Under the pieces are notes generated by a model, which saw only the letters and a program-made list of their open reading frames with translations, made no database searches and had not been told where the DNA came from. Shown in pieces: positions 7,793 through 15,335 of a stretch of DNA of 60,617 nt. The DNA is taken from the NCBI GenBank assembly GCA_016213895.1, contig JACQZJ010000055.1:1-60617 (forward strand). Reading direction: 5' to 3'. Origin of the DNA: Planctomycetota bacterium (GTDB taxonomy: Bacteria; Planctomycetota; B15-G4; JADJEK01). Made by a program: the position numbers and the translations under genes. Positions within the stretch are counted from its first letter, which is position 1. Each line of letters starts with the position of its first letter.

Positions 7793-8188
7793 ATGGGGTT
7801 CGAAAGCACGGGGCTTCGGCGCGGGGACGTGGTTGTCGCATGCGCCCTCGCCCTACTTGCGGCGCCGCTGCATGCGTGCGCCGGGAGGCAGGTCCAAGCG
7901 GAATCCGTCCCGGCGCCCGGGCTCACGATCACGAACGCGGACGCGTCCTGGCTGCAGGGGTTCGTCATCTACACGGGAGGCGTGTCGGGCTGGGACTCGG
8001 ACGGCGAGGAGTCCGTCATCAACCTCGGGACCTCGCGCGGAGCCGTGACCCTGCGCGGTTCCGAGGCGGGCCCCATCCGTGACATGGTGAAGAAGCAGGT
8101 CGACCGCGGCCTGATCGCCGGGAGCACCGATGTCTCGCTCGAGCAAACCTCGGGCGTGAGTATTCCCGAGGACGAGACTCCCGATTGA
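7793..8188 (+). CDS. Small lipoprotein of unknown function
   Basis: 131 aa from ATG 7793 with an excellent ribosome site (AAGGAGGT, 7 bases upstream). Residues 12-28 form the hydrophobic region, ending in the lipobox LHAC with C29 as the lipid-modified cysteine. The mature protein has no motif I recognise; it contains a short beta-rich middle (GLTITNADASWLQGF) and an acidic C-terminus. Its promoter region sits directly behind the second operator repeat, so it is a candidate target of the AlbA_2 regulator. The next gene starts 10 bases downstream, suggesting one transcript. Confidence 0.75.
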   Translation: MGFESTGLRRGDVVVACALALLAAPLHACAGRQVQAESVPAPGLTITNADASWLQGFVIYTGGVSGWDSDGEESVINLGTSRGAVTLRGSEAGPIRDMVKKQVDRGLIAGSTDVSLEQTSGVSIPEDETPD

Positions 8189-8198
8189 GGCGCGGGCG

Positions 8199-9311
8199 AT
8201 GACCAGGTTGCGCGCCGGAGCTTGGGCTTTGGCCGGGCTGCTCGGCCTGGCCGTGATTCTGCTCTTCGCGAACCGGTTCAGGCAGGAGGCCGAGAATGGC
8301 TCCTCGCCGCACGCGCAGGGGTCCGATTCCGGGGAGGCGCCGCTCGGGGAGGAGACCTCCTCGGCCTCCGAAGAGGCGGTGCACGCCGAGGAACCGATCC
8401 GCGAGGGCGCTCCGGAGGAGCTCGCCTGCGCAATCCACGGCGTGGTGTTCGACCTGCTCGGCGGCCCGATCGCGGGCGCGGAGGTGACGGCCCTCTGCTA
8501 TGGCGGCCCGGACGGCTTCCTGACTGGAGTCGGACTCCCGGTCGAAAGCGCGGGTCCGCGAACCGCCGGCTCGTGCACCACCGACGACCTCGGCCGCTTT
8601 CACATTCCGCTGCCGTTCGCGGCTGATCGACACTTCGTGCGGATCAAGGCTCCCGGCTACGCGGACGCGGAGGAATCGCGCAGCTTTTCTCTGTGGCCCG
8701 GCCAAGACATCGATCTGGGCCGTTTCGGACTGAAGCCCTGCGCGCGCCTCGCGGGCCGCGTCCTGGATGTCGCCGGCAGGGGGATCGCGGCCGCCTCGGT
8801 CCTGGTGAATGGAGAGCCATGCGCAATGACCGGCGAGGACGGCGGCTTCGACATCGCTGGCTCGCCCTCGGGGCGGGCGTGGCTGCTTGCGCTGGCCGCG
8901 GACGGCGCGACAGCGCCGGAGGACGTGCTGCTCCTGCGCGTGCGCGCGGGCGAGCGGCTGAGCGGCCTCGTCCTCATCGTGAGAGGGGCACCCGAGGTTC
9001 CGCGACTGTCTCGCTCTGGGTTGCACGAGCCTCGAAGGCCGCTACGAAATGGGTCCGCTTCCCGCCGGGCGCTACGCCCTGCGCCTGGCACTTCCGGACG
9101 AGAGCTGGGGCTTCGACCACTGCGTGGTCGACGTCCCGGCCGGGGCGGTAGCTCGCGCCGACTTCGTGCTCGCTCGCGCGCTGATCGAAGGAAGCATCGT
9201 GCGCGACACGAACTCGGCTCCGCTGGGCGATGCCTGGGTCGTCTTCACGCCGTGCGAGACTGCCGGCGCGCCCGGCCTGGAGGAGCTGGGTGTCTGCGTG
9301 GTGGAAGCTGA
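8199..9311 (+). CDS. Carboxypeptidase-regulatory-like membrane-anchored protein, N-terminal part (frameshifted)
   Basis: From ATG 8199 the frame encodes a membrane anchor (residues 8-27), an acidic Ser/Glu-rich linker, then two carboxypeptidase-regulatory-like beta modules (IHGVVFDLLGGPIAGAEVTA and LAGRVLDVAGRGIAAASVLV). Coding character ends near 8990, after LSGLVLIVRGAPEV. Past that point this frame gives low-complexity Arg/Pro sequence, while the natural continuation lies in the frame at 9049-9738. A single-base indel between about 8985 and 9045 would join them into a protein of about 510 aa. Function unknown; such modules act as periplasmic or surface scaffolds. Confidence 0.7.
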   Translation: MTRLRAGAWALAGLLGLAVILLFANRFRQEAENGSSPHAQGSDSGEAPLGEETSSASEEAVHAEEPIREGAPEELACAIHGVVFDLLGGPIAGAEVTALCYGGPDGFLTGVGLPVESAGPRTAGSCTTDDLGRFHIPLPFAADRHFVRIKAPGYADAEESRSFSLWPGQDIDLGRFGLKPCARLAGRVLDVAGRGIAAASVLVNGEPCAMTGEDGGFDIAGSPSGRAWLLALAADGATAPEDVLLLRVRAGERLSGLVLIVRGAPEVPRLSRSGLHEPRRPLRNGSASRRALRPAPGTSGRELGLRPLRGRRPGRGGSSRRLRARSRADRRKHRARHELGSAGRCLGRLHAVRDCRRARPGGAGCLRGGS

Positions 9312-9738
9312 CGAGAGGGGCCGCTTCCGCGAGATCCTGCCCGCGGGGCGCGACTACTCCTGCGAGGCATCGGACCCGACCGGAACGCTCCGCGCTCGCC
9401 GAATCGTGCGGCTCGAACCCGGACCAAACGACCTGACGATCCGCCTCGTTCCCTGCGGCGAGGTCGAGGTGCGGCTCGACTCCGGGTTGGTTCGAGCGGC
9501 CGGTCCGTGGCTCGATCGCGGCGCGGCGCCCGATGTTCTCGTCACGCCGAGCGTCTTCTACGACCAGGGGAGGATGTGGCGCCTCGCGCCGGTGCGCGAG
9601 GGAGTCCACCGCGTGTCCGTGGAGCGCCTCGGGCCCGAGGGGAAGCCCGTCCTGCTCGAGCAGGAGGTGCAGGTCTCGGCGGGCGGCGAAGCCGAAGCAC
9701 GCTTCGCCGCGCTGGTGGAGACCGCCCCGCCGCAGTAG
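9049..9738 (+). CDS. Carboxypeptidase-regulatory-like protein, C-terminal part of the frameshifted gene
   Basis: The first ATG in this frame is 9049 (229 aa), but coding-like sequence begins a little earlier (LGCTSLEGRYEMGPLPAGRY). This segment continues the module pattern of 8199-8990: GPLPAGRYALRLALP is a typical end of a carboxypeptidase-regulatory module, and IEGSIVRDTNSAPLGDAWV starts the next. No independent Shine-Dalgarno or signal peptide is present, which supports it being the rest of the upstream gene rather than a separate one. Confidence 0.7.
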   Translation: MGPLPAGRYALRLALPDESWGFDHCVVDVPAGAVARADFVLARALIEGSIVRDTNSAPLGDAWVVFTPCETAGAPGLEELGVCVVEADERGRFREILPAGRDYSCEASDPTGTLRARRIVRLEPGPNDLTIRLVPCGEVEVRLDSGLVRAAGPWLDRGAAPDVLVTPSVFYDQGRMWRLAPVREGVHRVSVERLGPEGKPVLLEQEVQVSAGGEAEARFAALVETAPPQ

Positions 9739-9770
9739 GCTGGTGCGTCGCCGCCGGGAGCGGATCGCGC

Positions 9771-12700
9771 ATGTCAGACAGCACGAATGACCCTCTGCTC
9801 GCCGACGTCGACGGCCTCGAGGCCCTCCTGCTCGGCAACGAGGCGATCGTGCGCGGCGCGCTCGAGGCGGGCGTGGCCTTTGCCGCGGGCTACCCGGGCA
9901 CACCGTCTTCCGAGGTCACGGACTCGTTCGCGCGCGTGGCAGGCCGCCTCGGCCTGGTCTTCGAGTACTCGGTCAACGAGAAGATCGCCCTGGAGATGGC
10001 GTTCGCCGCCTCGCTCGCCGGAGCGCGCTCCATCTGCGCGATGAAGCACCTCGGCCTCATGTACGCCGGCGACCCGATCTCCACCATCCCGTACGTGGGC
10101 GTGAAGGCGGGCATGGTCATCGTCAGCGCCGGCGACCCCTCCTGCGCCACCAGCCCGAACGAGCAGGACCAGCGCCACCTCGGGGCCATGCTGCACGTGC
10201 CGATCCTCGACCCGAGCACGCCGCGCGAGGCGCACTCCATGGCGCGGCTCGCCTTCGACCTGTCGGAGAAGAGCCGCCTGCCGGTGATCCTGCGCGCCAC
10301 CACGCGCGTGTGCCACTCGCGGGCCGCGATCCGCTGCGGCCGCCTCGGCGAGCGCACGGTCGCGGGCTTCGTGCGCGACCCCAAGCGCTACACGCCGATC
10401 CCCGTGAACGCCCGCGCCATGCGCCTGGAGATCCCCGGCAGGCTGGAGGCGGCGCGCGCTTTCATGTCCGAGGCCGGGCTCTTCCAGCGCACCGGAGCGG
10501 GGCGCCGCGCCGTGCTCGCGACCGGTGCGCCGGCGGCCGTCTGCCGCGACATCCTGCGCGAGGAAGGGCTCCAGGACAGCGTGGTCCTGGCGGTCATGGG
10601 CGGAGTCCATCCCCTGCCCGCGCCGGAGCTCTGCGCCCTGCTCGCCGAGGTCGAGACGCTGCTCGTGGTCGAGGAGCTGTCGCCCTTCGTCGAGGACGCG
10701 CTTTGCGCGCTCTGCCACGAGCACGGCCTGCGCACGCGCATTCTCGGCAAGCGCAGCGGCCACCTGCCGGTGGAGTTCGAGTATTCGCCCGCGATCATCC
10801 GGCGCGGCCTCTGCGCCGCCCTCGGCCTGGAGGTGCGCGCGCCCGTTGCGGCCAAGGCCCTCGACCCGGTCGTCCCGCGGCCGCCGAACCTCTGCGCCGG
10901 CTGCCCGCACCGCTCGACCTACTTCGCGGCGCGCGCGGCCTTCGGCAAAGAGCACCTCTACTTCAACGACATCGGCTGCTACACGCTCGGCTACGGCGCG
11001 CCGCTCGACACGGTCGACGGGCTCTTGTGCATGGGCGCGGGTTTCACGCTCGCGGCCGGGGTGGCGCGCGTGACGGGGACGCGCACCGTGGGCTTCGTCG
11101 GCGACTCCACCTTCTTCCACTCGGGCATGGCGCCGCTTTTGAACGCCATCAAGGAGGACGTGAACATGGTCGCGGTCATCCTGGACAACCAGGTGACCGG
11201 CATGACCGGCTTCCAGGAAAGCCCGACGGTGAGCATTGCGCAGGGCGCACCCGCGCGCAAGGTCTCCATCGAGGGCGTGGCGCGCGCGCTCGGAGCGCGG
11301 CACGTGGAGACCGTGCGCCCCTCCGACCTGGCCGCCACCATCCTGGCCTTCGAGCGGGCGCGCGCCGCCTCGGGCGTGAGCGTGATCATCGCCGAGGAGC
11401 CGTGCCCCATGTTCCTGGGGCGGCTGAAGGGCGGCGAGCGGTCCCGGCCGGCCGTGTACACCGTGGACCACGAGCGCTGCCAGACGTGCGGCCGGGAAGG
11501 GTCGGGCCAGCGCTGCCAGCAGCCCCGCACCCTCGGCCAGGAGCGCAGCATGGCGCGCAGCCGGGCGCTCTGCGCCAGCCCCGAGGGCGCGTCCTGCGAC
11601 GGCGGAGCGCGGCCCGCGCGCGTCGCGCCCTGCGCGCTCGCCTGCCCCCTCGGGCTCTGCGTCCAGGGCTATGCGGCGCACATCTTCGCCGGCCAGTATT
11701 GCTCGGCGTTCGAGCTCATCGCCAGCCGCTGCCCGCTGCCGCACTCGGTGTGCCGCGTCTGCCACCGTCCCTGCGAGACGACCTGCGTGCACGCCGCGAG
11801 CGGCGAGCCGGTGGCCATCAACGACCTGAAGCGCTTCGTCGCGGACTGGGCCGCGCGCGAGGGCGTCGAGGAGCGCGCTCCGCCGCGGCCGAAGCCAAAC
11901 GGCAAGAGCGCGGCCGTGGTCGGCGCCGGACCCGCGGGACTGGCCGCGGCGCACGACCTGGCGCTGCGCGGCTACGAGGTCACGCTCTACGACGCGGCGG
12001 ATGCGCCGGGCGGCCTGCTGCGGAGCGGCATCCCGCTCTTCCGCCTGCCGGTCGAGGCGCTCGAGCGCGACGTGGCGCGCATCCTGGCCCTCGGCGTGCG
12101 CTTCGAGGGCGGCAGGAGGCTCGGCCTCGACCTGAACCTCGACGACCTGCTCGCCAGGCACGACGCCGTGCTCGTGGCCCTCGGCGCGCACCACGCGCTC
12201 GGCCTCGGCGTCGCGGGCGGCGAAGCGGAGGCCGGCGGCGCGCCGCGCGTCGTGGACGCGCTCGCCTACCTGGAGGAGGCGCGCGCCGGCCTCGTGCCGC
12301 GGACGGGCGAGCGCGTGGCCGTGGTCGGCGGCGGGAACGCGGCGATCGACGCGGCGCGCACGGCGCTCCGCCTCGGCGCGCGCCAGGTCACGATCGTCTA
12401 CCGCAGGCGCCGCGAGGAGATGCCCGCGCTAAAGGACGAGATCGCCGAGGCGTTGCTCGAGGGCGTGGAGCTCTGCACGCAGCTCGATCCCGTGCGCCTC
12501 GTGCAAGCGGCCGCGGGAGCGCCTTGCGGCCTGGAGTGCGCGCGCACCGAGCCGGGCGAGCCGGACGCCTCGGGCCGGCGGCGGCCGCTGCGCGTCGTTG
12601 GCTCCGAGATCCTGGTCGAGGTGGACCAGGTGATCACCGCCGTGGGCCAGGCGCCCGAGACCGAGACGCTCCGCGTGGCGGGCGAGCTGCTCGCGCGCAA

Positions 12701-13223
12701 GAAGGACGGCAGCGTCGAGGTCGATCCCGAGACTGGGCAAACCTCGCACGCGCGCGTCTTCGCGGCGGGCGACGTGACGCCTGGCGAGCGCACCGTGACC
12801 AGCGCCATTGCCGCGGGACAGCGCGCCGCCTGGGGCCTGGACGTTGGCCTCCGCGGCCGCGCGGCCGCTGATTTGCGGCCGCCGCCCCAGCTCGCCGCCG
12901 CCGCGCGCGGGGCCGAGCAGCCGCACCTTGCGCGCGTCGATCGCGCCGCCCGCCGCCGGCCGCCGGAGCTCTCCGTCGAGCGGCGCGGCGGCTTCGACGA
13001 GAACGTGGGCGCATTGAGCGAGAGCCAAGCGCGCGCCGAGGCGGGGCGCTGCGCCGTGTGCGGCATGTGCGGGAACTGCCGCTCCTGCCTCGACCTCTTC
13101 GGTTGTCCCGCGTTCTACCTCGAGGAGGGACGGATCGAGATCGACCCGCTCCTGTGCAGCGGCTGCGGCGTATGCGCGGAGTTCTGTCCGAACAACGCGA
13201 TCGTGCCAAGGAGCGAGCCGTGA
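9771..13223 (+). CDS. iorA: Indolepyruvate:ferredoxin oxidoreductase alpha subunit fused to a GltD-type FAD/NAD(P) oxidoreductase
   Basis: 1150 aa from ATG 9771. Residues 1-560 are an IorA core: pyrimidine domain (GYPGTPSSEV 40-49), TPP pyrophosphate site (GDSTFFHSG 444-452, NQVTGMTG 473-480). IorA normally ends with a two-cluster ferredoxin. Here a module of about 500 residues is inserted first: a Cys-rich GltD N-terminal domain (CRVCHRPCETTC 661-672), FAD site GAGPAG (718-723), NAD(P) site GGGNAAID (853-860) and the closing FAD motif FAAGDVTPG (997-1005). Ferredoxin clusters follow at 1094-1106 and 1129-1139. The usual role is oxidative decarboxylation of aryl-pyruvates to aryl-acetyl-CoA. 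The fused module would let electrons exchange with NAD(P)H, an inference from domain order. Confidence 0.9.
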   Translation: MSDSTNDPLLADVDGLEALLLGNEAIVRGALEAGVAFAAGYPGTPSSEVTDSFARVAGRLGLVFEYSVNEKIALEMAFAASLAGARSICAMKHLGLMYAGDPISTIPYVGVKAGMVIVSAGDPSCATSPNEQDQRHLGAMLHVPILDPSTPREAHSMARLAFDLSEKSRLPVILRATTRVCHSRAAIRCGRLGERTVAGFVRDPKRYTPIPVNARAMRLEIPGRLEAARAFMSEAGLFQRTGAGRRAVLATGAPAAVCRDILREEGLQDSVVLAVMGGVHPLPAPELCALLAEVETLLVVEELSPFVEDALCALCHEHGLRTRILGKRSGHLPVEFEYSPAIIRRGLCAALGLEVRAPVAAKALDPVVPRPPNLCAGCPHRSTYFAARAAFGKEHLYFNDIGCYTLGYGAPLDTVDGLLCMGAGFTLAAGVARVTGTRTVGFVGDSTFFHSGMAPLLNAIKEDVNMVAVILDNQVTGMTGFQESPTVSIAQGAPARKVSIEGVARALGARHVETVRPSDLAATILAFERARAASGVSVIIAEEPCPMFLGRLKGGERSRPAVYTVDHERCQTCGREGSGQRCQQPRTLGQERSMARSRALCASPEGASCDGGARPARVAPCALACPLGLCVQGYAAHIFAGQYCSAFELIASRCPLPHSVCRVCHRPCETTCVHAASGEPVAINDLKRFVADWAAREGVEERAPPRPKPNGKSAAVVGAGPAGLAAAHDLALRGYEVTLYDAADAPGGLLRSGIPLFRLPVEALERDVARILALGVRFEGGRRLGLDLNLDDLLARHDAVLVALGAHHALGLGVAGGEAEAGGAPRVVDALAYLEEARAGLVPRTGERVAVVGGGNAAIDAARTALRLGARQVTIVYRRRREEMPALKDEIAEALLEGVELCTQLDPVRLVQAAAGAPCGLECARTEPGEPDASGRRRPLRVVGSEILVEVDQVITAVGQAPETETLRVAGELLARKKDGSVEVDPETGQTSHARVFAAGDVTPGERTVTSAIAAGQRAAWGLDVGLRGRAAADLRPPPQLAAAARGAEQPHLARVDRAARRRPPELSVERRGGFDENVGALSESQARAEAGRCAVCGMCGNCRSCLDLFGCPAFYLEEGRIEIDPLLCSGCGVCAEFCPNNAIVPRSEP

Positions 13224-13876
13224 CGCGGCCAGAAGCGGGGCGCGCCGCCGCTGCCGCGCGCCTGCGCATCCTGATCGTCGGCGTGGGCGGGCAGGGCGTC
13301 TTGACCGCGGCGCGCCACCTCGGCGAGGCCTGCCTGCGCACGGGACACGAGGCCGTGCTCGGGCAGCTCCACGGCATGTCGCAGCGCGGGGGCAGCGTCG
13401 AGTCGACCGTAGTCGTGGGCGGCGCGGAAAGCTCCTTCATCGAGGAGGGGGAGGCGGACGTGGTCCTCGGCCTGGAGCCGCTCGAGACGCTGCGCGCGCG
13501 GCCGCGCATGCACGCACAAACCAGGGTGGTGACCAGTACGACGCCGGTCGTGCCGCACCTGCTCTCGCAGATGGGCAAGCCCTATCCGCCCCTGCCGGAG
13601 ATCCTCTCCGCCATCCGTGCGGCCGCGCCCGACCTGACCACGCTCGACAGCGCGGCCATCGTCCGCCAAGCGGGGGCGCGGCGCGCGCTGAATGTCGCCA
13701 TGCTCGGGGCGCTCGCCGCTCTCGAGGTGCTGCCGTTTCCCGCCGCGGCCCTCTGGAGCGCGGTGGCGGCGCGCACGCCCGAGCGCTTCGTCGCGGGCAA
13801 CCGCCGCGCCTTCGAGCTGGGCGGGGCTGCGGCCAAGGCGCGCACGTCCCCCGCCCCCGGGAGGCCCGCATGCTGA
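13220..13876 (+). CDS. iorB: Indolepyruvate:ferredoxin oxidoreductase beta subunit
   Basis: 218 aa from GTG 13220, whose start overlaps the stop of iorA (GTGA), so translation is coupled. LRILIVGVGGQGVLTAARHL at 15-34 and HGMSQRGGSVES are characteristic of the gamma-domain fold of 2-oxoacid:ferredoxin oxidoreductases, here the IorB subunit. Length is close to the usual 190-220 aa. With IorA it forms the heterodimer that oxidises indolepyruvate and related transamination products of aromatic amino acids. No cluster-binding Cys motif is expected or seen in this subunit. Confidence 0.9.
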   Translation: MTRPEAGRAAAAARLRILIVGVGGQGVLTAARHLGEACLRTGHEAVLGQLHGMSQRGGSVESTVVVGGAESSFIEEGEADVVLGLEPLETLRARPRMHAQTRVVTSTTPVVPHLLSQMGKPYPPLPEILSAIRAAAPDLTTLDSAAIVRQAGARRALNVAMLGALAALEVLPFPAAALWSAVAARTPERFVAGNRRAFELGGAAAKARTSPAPGRPAC

Positions 13877-15302
13877 CGCGTCTCAAGGTCTCGGGCTTCA
13901 AGAATCTGGCGGGCGTCGAGGTGCGCTTCGGCCCGTTCACCTGTGTCGCGGGCGAGAACGGCGCGGGCAAGTCCAACCTCTTCGACGCCATCCTCTTCCT
14001 CGGCGCACTGGCCGAGAAGTCGCTCCTCGAGGCGGTCACCACGGTGCGCGGCGAGACGCGCGGCGCGGACGCGCTGCGCGTGTTCTCGCACTCGTCCCGC
14101 CCGACGCCGGCGACGACCTCGGGCAGAGCGCGCGCGCCGCCACGACGCTTCTGCGCTACTCCTTGACCATCAAGGCGCGCGCCGCGGGCGCGGGAGCGAT
14201 TCCACGTCTCGAGGTCGTCGACGAACGCCTGGACTACGTGCGGCGCAGCGGGCAGGGCCCGGTGCTGCCCTTCGCGCGCGGCAAGAAGGCGTGGCGCGAC
14301 TCCGTGCTGCGCGGCAAGAGAACAAGCCCGTTCATCTCCACCGAGCAGGCCGGCGGCGAGACCTTCATCCGCGTGCACGAGGACAGCGGCCATCAGGGGC
14401 GCGCGCGCAAGGTCAAGGCGGACGGGCTGGGCCGGACCGTGCTTTCCACCTTGAACACCGCGGAGACTCCCACGGCCCTGGTCGCGCGGCGCGAGATGCA
14501 GTCCTGGCAGCTCCTGCAGCTCGAGCCCGCGCGCCTGCGCGGCCCGGACGACCTGAAGGCCGGCGCGCGGCTCGGCCCGGACGGCCGCGGGCTCGCGGCC
14601 ACGCTGCAGCGGCTCCTCGCCGTAGACGGCGGCGCGGCGGCGGGCGCGGCGCGCGCGCGCCTGGCGCAGCGCCTGCTCGAACTCAACGACGACGTCGAGG
14701 ACGTGTGGGTCGACCGCGACGAGGGGCGCGAGGCGCTCACGCTCATGGCGCGCTCGCGCGACGGCGTCGAGTTCCGCGCGCGCGACCTCTCGGACGGCAC
14801 GCTGCGCTTCCTCGCCCTGGCCGTGCTCGAGCAGGACCCGACCTGGAGCGGCCTGCTCTGCCTGGAGGAGCCCGAGAACGGCATCCATCCCACGCGCCTG
14901 CCGGCCATGCTGGAGCTGCTCGGCGACATGGCCGCCGACCTCGACCGGCCCGCGGGCGCGGACAACCCGCTGCGCCAGGTGATCGTCAACACGCACAGCC
15001 CGCAGGTGGTCGGCCTCGCGCCCGACGACTGCATGATCTTCGCGGGCAGCGAGCCGGGCCTGGTGCAGGGCCAGCGCATCCGCTCGCTTTCCTTCCTGCC
15101 GCTCGACGGCACCTGGCGCGCCGCGGGCGGGGCGGCGCGCTCCGTGTCCAAGGAGGCGGTGCTGCAGTTCCTGAACGTGCTGCCGGCGGTACTCGAGGAG
15201 GAAGAGGGCGCGGCGCAGAAGGGCCGCGGCCGCCGCCCGCGCGTAGCCGAGCGCGACGGCATCCGGCAGATGCTGCTCTTCCCGGGTGAAGAGGCGCCTT
15301 GA
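13870..15302 (+). pseudogene. RecF/SMC-like AAA ATPase, interrupted by one frameshift
   Basis: Starts at ATG 13870, overlapping the end of iorB by 7 bases. The first frame (to 14166) encodes LTRLKVSGFKNLAGVEVRFG and Walker A GENGAGKS at 31-38. From about 14090 the coding pattern moves to the frame that ends at 15302 (PDAGDDLGQSARAATTLLRY...). This part has the ABC-like signature (DLSDGTLRFLAL), Walker B (GLLCLEEPENGIHP) and the H-loop (VIVNTHSPQVVG). Joined, the protein is about 475 aa, the size of stand-alone AAA_21-type ATPases related to OLD nucleases but with no TOPRIM domain visible. A single missing base near 14090-14115 explains the break, and assembly error is as likely as decay. Confidence 0.75.
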
Positions 15303-15308
15303 GGCATC

Positions 15309-15334
15309 GCGGCGCGACGCCCGGCGCGCGCCGC
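15309..15334. terminator. Possible bidirectional terminator stem between convergent genes
   Basis: GCGGCGCG (15309-15316) pairs perfectly with CGCGCCGC (15327-15334) across a 10-base loop, exactly between the convergent ATPase and symporter genes. There is no U-tract, so intrinsic termination is uncertain. Confidence 0.3.
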
Positions 15335-15335
15335 G

